DNA from: Proteobacteria bacterium UBA7420
Lineage (GTDB): Bacteria > Pseudomonadota > Gammaproteobacteria > Magnimaribacterales > D2472
Assembly (NCBI GenBank): GCA_002469975.1
Contig: DKMG01000107.1
Span: forward strand, 1 to 9,956
Length of the DNA stretch: 9,956 bases
Direction of reading: 5' to 3'
The notes under the pieces were generated by a model. The model did not search any database, was not told the DNA's origin, and saw only the letters and a program-made list of their open reading frames with translations. Each line of letters starts with the position of its first letter. Position 1 is the first letter of the stretch. The position numbers and the translations under genes are program-made. Of this stretch, positions 6,952 through 9,956 are shown in pieces.

Positions 6952-7863
6952 TTAGAGCTGGTTATCTAGATTTTTTAAGTACTCTGCAACAACTTTAGGA
7001 GCACTAATGTCGGCTAGCTCCTCTGCTAGAGGATTGTAATTTGTATTAGTGTTAACGTCATAGGTCCAAACTTCCCCAGTTGCATCTATGATGATTTCAA
7101 TTCCAGCTATCCCAATGTCATTAACTGCTAAAAATTCTTCATAGCTAGACAAGTTGGAAAGTTGAAAATCTTTTAGAATTCTAAATTTTTGAAAATCACC
7201 AGTAGGGCAGTTTGATTCCACCTGACATGAATCTGATGGGCATAGCTCGAAGCCTTCTGAGGTATCGACTTCTACGGCATATAAGAACTTAGCATTAACA
7301 AATTCCATTCTAATGATGGTTTCATCTGGGGATTGTATGTATTGTTGAAGTAAGTTAATGCCATCCGGAGAGCTTTCAAATTCGTCACTATTGATGTACT
7401 TTTCTAAGGATGCTTTGTCAGCAAACTTGTAAACACCCAAGCCTTTTCCAGCTCTATTGTGCTTTGATATTAATGGAAAGCTAATTTTCATAGCTCCTTC
7501 CAAGAGAGTATTTTTTCTGACACTGGCAAATGTAGCTGGAGTTTTAATATTGCACTTTTCTAATTCCTGGTACTGTCTAATTTTACTAATCTCTAGATCT
7601 AATGCGCGAGGTCCATTAACAACTTTACGATTGTGACGCTTTAGCCACTCCAAGATGCCCAGCGCTAGCTCGGGCTCATAGCGATGGTTTCTCGAGTGAG
7701 ATGAGGCGCTCATTCTATTGTAAAAAACACCTTCTGGCGGAATATCCAGTAAGTTAAAATTCATCTCAGGGATATACCAAAAAGTATAAGGAGCGCCAAG
7801 CTCAATTAGAGCCTCCTCAAAAGGAGATAGCCATTCTTTATTTTCATGAATAATATAAATCAT
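6952..7863 (-). CDS. RimK-like ATP-grasp ligase of unknown substrate
   Basis: A 303-residue protein with an ATP-grasp fold. The N-terminal pre-ATP-grasp domain (1-110) contains GVFYNRMSASSHSRNHR and VVNGPRALDLEISK. The glycine-rich ATP loop is KHNRAGKGLGV (134-144). The acidic/Asn metal-binding end is E256 in AGIEIIID and the DVNTNTNYN segment (269-277), like the DVN motif of RimK-type ligases. Such enzymes join a carboxylate to an amine or thiol through an acyl-phosphate, often making glutamyl or other peptide bonds. The acceptor is unknown here. Between these lie three close cysteines, C208, C213 and C219, which might bind a metal. The ATG lies 2 nt after the metB stop, with no strong Shine-Dalgarno, so it is probably translated by coupling and controlled by the metB leader. 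The fold is confident; a glutamate-ligase name would be overreach. Confidence 0.85.
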   Translation of the reverse strand: MIYIIHENKEWLSPFEEALIELGAPYTFWYIPEMNFNLLDIPPEGVFYNRMSASSHSRNHRYEPELALGILEWLKRHNRKVVNGPRALDLEISKIRQYQELEKCNIKTPATFASVRKNTLLEGAMKISFPLISKHNRAGKGLGVYKFADKASLEKYINSDEFESSPDGINLLQQYIQSPDETIIRMEFVNAKFLYAVEVDTSEGFELCPSDSCQVESNCPTGDFQKFRILKDFQLSNLSSYEEFLAVNDIGIAGIEIIIDATGEVWTYDVNTNTNYNPLAEELADISAPKVVAEYLKNLDNQL

Positions 7864-7865
7864 GC

Positions 7866-9017
7866 TTATTTTAATCCAGTCCTTAGACCATCAATTAAAT
7901 CATCAAGATCCTCTAGTCCGGCCGAGATTCTAATCAGTCCCTCAGAAATTCCAGCAGTCTTTTTTTCCTTGGCAGTTAAGGGCGCATGAGTCATGGTGTA
8001 AGGATGGCAAACAAGACTTTCAAACCCCCCCAATGATTCTGCGAGAGAAAATAACTCTACATTTTTAAAAAATTTTCTTACCGCAGGCAGGCCTCCTTTT
8101 AGTTCGAAACTTAACATTCCACCAAACCCCTTTTGCTGTTTTTTTGCGATCAAGTGAGAGGGATGACTTTCTAATCCAGGATAATATACGGCTCCAACTT
8201 TTTTATTATTTGATAACACTTCAGCAAGCCCCATTGCGTTTCTCTCGTGGGTATTCATACGAAGATTTAAAGTTCTTAATCCTCTGAGCGTTAAGTAGCT
8301 ATCAAAGGGAGCGCCAGCCACGCCAGTTGCATTGGCCCATTCCTGAATTTGATCGTGCAGTTTTCTGGTTTTGACAATCACGGCTCCACCAACAACATCT
8401 GAATGCCCATTAATATACTTAGTGGTTGAATGCATGACTATATCTGCTCCAAGCGCTAGAGGATTTTGAAGCGCTGGAGATAAAAAAGTATTATCAGCCG
8501 CCACTAGAGCTTTTGATATTTTAGCTAATTTAACTATTGCTTTTATATCTACGCTTTGCAGCAAGGGGTTCGAGGGGGTCTCAATCCAGATTAATTTTGG
8601 TTTAATTTTCTTGATTGATTTTTCAAAATCTGAAAGTACGTTTTGGTTAACAAAATGAGCCCTTAAGGCTTTTTTTTCGTGCAACATAGAAAACAATCTA
8701 AAGGTTCCCCCATAACAATCATGAGGCAAAATTACATGATCATTAGCACCCAGTAGATTAGCTACCAAGTTAATGGCTGATAAGCCAGAGCTGGTGATTG
8801 TTCCTCCAAAGCCTTCTTCTAGTTCAGCAAGGGTTTCAGCTAGGATATCTCTGGTTGGGTTTCCGCATCTGGTGTAGTCATACTTCTGTTCTTTTTCAAA
8901 TTGCTTAAAAGCAAAGTTTGACGATAGATATAGGGGCGGGACCACCGCACCATGTTGAGAATCTGTTTCTAAGCCTGTCCTAGTTGCAATAGTGTCTTTG
9001 TTTAATTTTTTAGTCAT
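7866..9017 (-). CDS. metB: Cystathionine gamma-synthase (PLP enzyme, Cys/Met metabolism family)
   Basis: This enzyme makes cystathionine from an O-acylhomoserine and cysteine, the transsulfuration route to methionine, in the cytoplasm. The 383 residues match MetB along their length: VVPPLYLSS (25-33), Y48 and R50 in YDYTRCGNPTRD, PHDCYGGTFRL with Y102, D175 in DNTFLSPALQNPLALGAD, the PLP-lysine K200 in HSTTKYINGHSDVVGG, the AESLGGFES segment with E333, and R363 in LIRISAGLED, which should bind the substrate carboxylate. Length and motifs are closer to MetB of Enterobacteria (386 residues) than to lyases. The SAM-type leader also favours a biosynthetic synthase over a gamma-lyase. AGAGG (9030-9026 on the minus strand) lies 8 nt before the ATG. 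It is the first gene of a two-gene operon. The acyl donor (succinyl or acetyl) cannot be told from sequence. Confidence 0.93.
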   Translation of the reverse strand: MTKKLNKDTIATRTGLETDSQHGAVVPPLYLSSNFAFKQFEKEQKYDYTRCGNPTRDILAETLAELEEGFGGTITSSGLSAINLVANLLGANDHVILPHDCYGGTFRLFSMLHEKKALRAHFVNQNVLSDFEKSIKKIKPKLIWIETPSNPLLQSVDIKAIVKLAKISKALVAADNTFLSPALQNPLALGADIVMHSTTKYINGHSDVVGGAVIVKTRKLHDQIQEWANATGVAGAPFDSYLTLRGLRTLNLRMNTHERNAMGLAEVLSNNKKVGAVYYPGLESHPSHLIAKKQQKGFGGMLSFELKGGLPAVRKFFKNVELFSLAESLGGFESLVCHPYTMTHAPLTAKEKKTAGISEGLIRISAGLEDLDDLIDGLRTGLK

Positions 9018-9055
9018 TTCGGAAACCTCTCAAGCCATTTTAAAATTGGGCAGGC

Positions 9056-9089
9056 AAAAAAAAACCCATCTGCTTTACTAGATAGGTTT
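9056..9089 (-). terminator. Intrinsic terminator in the metB leader
   Basis: Read on the minus strand, AACCTATCT (9088-9080) pairs with AGATGGGTT (9071-9063): nine pairs including one G-U, with one further A-T pair possible outside. The loop is AGTAAAGC, and nine T run from 9064 to 9056. It lies between the aptamer and the metB Shine-Dalgarno, the position expected for the expression platform of a transcriptional riboswitch. Confidence 0.85.
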
Positions 9090-9097
9090 CCAAAACG

Positions 9098-9149
9098 TCT
9101 ATTTAGCTGAATTTATAAAGCACCCGCAAGCTGAATTCAAATCGGTGCT
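9098..9149 (-). promoter_or_regulatory. SAM-II-type riboswitch aptamer upstream of metB
   Basis: On the minus strand a 6-bp P1 stem forms between AGCACC (9149-9144) and GGTGCT (9124-9119). P1 is followed by GATTTG (9143-9138), which is the conserved L1 of SAM-II aptamers. GCTTGC (9131-9126) precedes the closing P1 strand. The A/U-rich L3 TTATAAAT (9118-9111) leads into AGCTAAA (9108-9102), the conserved 3' element. AGCT at 9132-9129 can pair with AGCT at 9108-9105 to make the P2 pseudoknot. The order and spacing of these elements match the metX/metA-associated SAM-II consensus as I remember it. SAM-V shares the same binding core and is the main alternative. Its place before metB and ahead of a terminator supports SAM-dependent repression of the operon. 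Confidence 0.82.
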
Positions 9150-9155
9150 GAGATA

Positions 9156-9184
9156 ATTCTATTTTAAATTTTTAAGTTTGGGAA
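9156..9184 (-). promoter_or_regulatory. Candidate metB operon promoter
   Basis: On the minus strand TAGAAT (9161-9156) is a 5-of-6 match to the -10 consensus. The -35 position 17 bp upstream reads TTCCCA (9184-9179), about half matching. Counting seven nt on from the -10 box puts the transcript start at 9149, exactly the first base of the riboswitch P1 stem, which supports the placement. Confidence 0.5.
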
Positions 9185-9220
9185 GCTTTGACCATAAAAA
9201 TATTATGATAAAGTAATTTT

Positions 9221-9811
9221 ATGCCACTCATTGACCCCTTAAAAAATATCGCTGATCCTGAGACTAAGCAACTAGTCAATTTTTTTAATGAGACCTTAGG
9301 ATTTTGCCCTAATTCTGTTTTGACCATGCAAAGGCAGCCCTCTATAGCCAAGGCGTTTGTTCAGCTCAATATGGCCGTGATGGAGAATCACGGACTATTA
9401 ACTCCAGAATTTAAACGATTAATTGCTTTTGTGAGCAGCAATACTGCAGGGTGTAGATATTGCCAAGCGCACACCATTAGAGCAGCAGAGAGATACGGCG
9501 CATCTCACGATAGATTAAGTAATGTATGGGACTTTCAAAACCAAGAGTGCTTCACAGATGCTGAAAAAGTAGCCTTAAGCTTTACTCAACAGGCAAGTTC
9601 GGTGCCTGTGAATATTACCCCTGAGGTTGAATCGCAACTCAAGGAATGCTGGTCTGATGAGGACATTGTTGAAATTATGGGTGTAATTGCTTTGTTCGGT
9701 TTTTTAAATAGATGGAATGATGTCATGGCTACATCTATAGAAAATGATGCAAAAATCTCCGGAGAGGAATTGCTTACAGATATTTCTTGGCATCCTGGAA
9801 AGCATACCTAG
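9221..9811 (+). CDS. Carboxymuconolactone decarboxylase / AhpD-like family protein
   Basis: A 196-residue all-helical CMD-family protein. The diagnostic segment is GCRYCQAH (77-84), in which C78 and C81 form a CxxC redox pair and H84 follows. E63 in LLTPEFKRL is in the place of the proton-relay glutamate. The upstream region (TLGFCPNSVLTMQRQPSIAKAF) and downstream region (EKVALSFTQQAS, VEIMGVIALFGFLNRW) fit the family. Members include alkylhydroperoxidase AhpD, gamma-carboxymuconolactone decarboxylase and many uncharacterised peroxidase-related proteins. The CxxC favours a thiol peroxidase/disulfide role over decarboxylation, without proof. The gene is divergent from metB across about 200 bp. 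No good Shine-Dalgarno precedes ATG 9221. A TATGAT at 9204-9209 would give a leader of only about 5 nt. It is cytoplasmic, with no signal peptide. Confidence 0.88.
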   Translation: MPLIDPLKNIADPETKQLVNFFNETLGFCPNSVLTMQRQPSIAKAFVQLNMAVMENHGLLTPEFKRLIAFVSSNTAGCRYCQAHTIRAAERYGASHDRLSNVWDFQNQECFTDAEKVALSFTQQASSVPVNITPEVESQLKECWSDEDIVEIMGVIALFGFLNRWNDVMATSIENDAKISGEELLTDISWHPGKHT

Positions 9812-9835
9812 ATTTCTAAACTAGATTGTAAAGGA

Positions 9836-9956
9836 TTAAGTTTTTTTCCAGCGTGTTTTTGCTTTAGATCCTGTTTTTTTATTGCCGCCAGGGTTTCCAG
9901 CGCTATTGCCGCTAGGTCTTCCGGCGTTACTGCCACCAGGTCTTCCAGCACCACTT
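9836..9956 (-). CDS. C-terminal tail of a gene with Gly/Pro/Arg-rich repeats (partial)
   Basis: The last 39 codons of a minus-strand gene are visible, ending with TAA at 9838-9836; its 5' part is beyond the window edge. The tail has three near-identical 8-residue units: SGAGRPGG, SNAGRPSG and NSAGNPGG. A basic end, NKKTGSKAKTRWKKT, follows. Such low-complexity basic tails occur on RNA-binding proteins, for example DEAD-box helicases of the RhlE type or RluB-type pseudouridine synthases, but the visible part does not identify the gene. The frame is supported by the absence of stops, the 24-nt periodicity matching whole codons, and mostly synonymous or conservative differences between units. 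It converges with the CMD-family gene, 24 nt apart, with no evident terminator between them. Confidence 0.72.
   Translation of the reverse strand, partial: SGAGRPGGSNAGRPSGNSAGNPGGNKKTGSKAKTRWKKT
9884..9955 (-). repeat. Three tandem 24-nt coding repeats
   Basis: Units occupy 9884-9907, 9908-9931 and 9932-9955. On the plus strand each begins GCC(G/A)C(C/T)AGG and contains a CTTCC or TTTCC core. Read on the minus strand each encodes an 8-residue unit of the pattern (S/N)-x-AG-(R/N)-P-(G/S)-G. The array reaches the window edge and may continue beyond it. Confidence 0.85.

Noticed and set aside
6952..7863. Naming the ATP-grasp gene rimK or a glutathione synthetase
   Set aside because: The fold is right, but the N-terminal domain and the DVNTNTNYN segment differ from RimK and GshB, and there is no evidence for ribosomal protein S6 or glutathione as substrate.
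7866..9017. Methionine gamma-lyase or cystathionine gamma-lyase instead of a synthase
   Set aside because: Motif wording and length follow MetB closely, and the SAM-responsive leader fits a biosynthetic enzyme.
9188..9218. A standard -35/-10 promoter using TTGACC (9188-9193) for the 9221 gene
   Set aside because: No acceptable -10 lies 16-18 bp downstream; TATGAT at 9204 is only 10 bp away.
9884..9955. Short tandem repeats as a possible CRISPR or intergenic repeat array
   Set aside because: The units are directly adjacent with no spacers, have a 24-nt period in frame with a coding sequence, and encode a regular 8-residue pattern.

Overview
The window looks like a piece of a low-GC, gene-dense, free-living proteobacterial chromosome. 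A marine gammaproteobacterium (SAR86-like streamlined type) is my best guess, with an alphaproteobacterium as the alternative. The reasons are the AT-rich composition, very short intergenic gaps, a TauD/TfdA dioxygenase, a short bifunctional PutA, a TIGR03643-type small protein, and a metB leader carrying a SAM-II-like riboswitch. No rRNA, tRNA, CRISPR array, transposase or phage gene is visible.

Layout, left to right. Positions 14-364 (+) encode a small cupin protein, closed by a textbook intrinsic terminator at 388-412. Positions 496-738 (+) encode an unrecognised 80-residue protein. From 822 to 6666 (+) runs a tightly packed, probably single operon: a TauD/TfdA-type Fe(II)/2-oxoglutarate dioxygenase, an ABC ATPase whose only full-length start is an AUU codon, an ABC-2 permease abutting it, and a minimal bifunctional proline utilisation enzyme PutA. 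Positions 6709-6951 (+) encode a TIGR03643-like small protein that appears to be transcribed without a leader.

The minus strand then carries a two-gene operon read from 9017 down to 6952: metB (cystathionine gamma-synthase) followed 2 nt later by a RimK-like ATP-grasp ligase of unknown substrate. Its leader (about 9149-9018) holds a SAM-II-type aptamer, an intrinsic terminator, and an inverted repeat linking the terminator arm to the metB Shine-Dalgarno. The ATP-grasp enzyme is therefore predicted to be under S-adenosylmethionine control with metB, which is the most interesting association in the window. Divergent from it, 9221-9811 (+) encodes an AhpD-like carboxymuconolactone decarboxylase family protein. 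The right edge (9836-9956, -) is the C-terminal tail of a gene with Gly/Pro/Arg/Asn-rich 8-residue repeats.

Functionally the window combines amino-acid metabolism (proline to glutamate by PutA; methionine by MetB) with an exporter, an oxygenase and a thiol-type redox protein. Gene identities rest on motifs read by eye; no database search was run.
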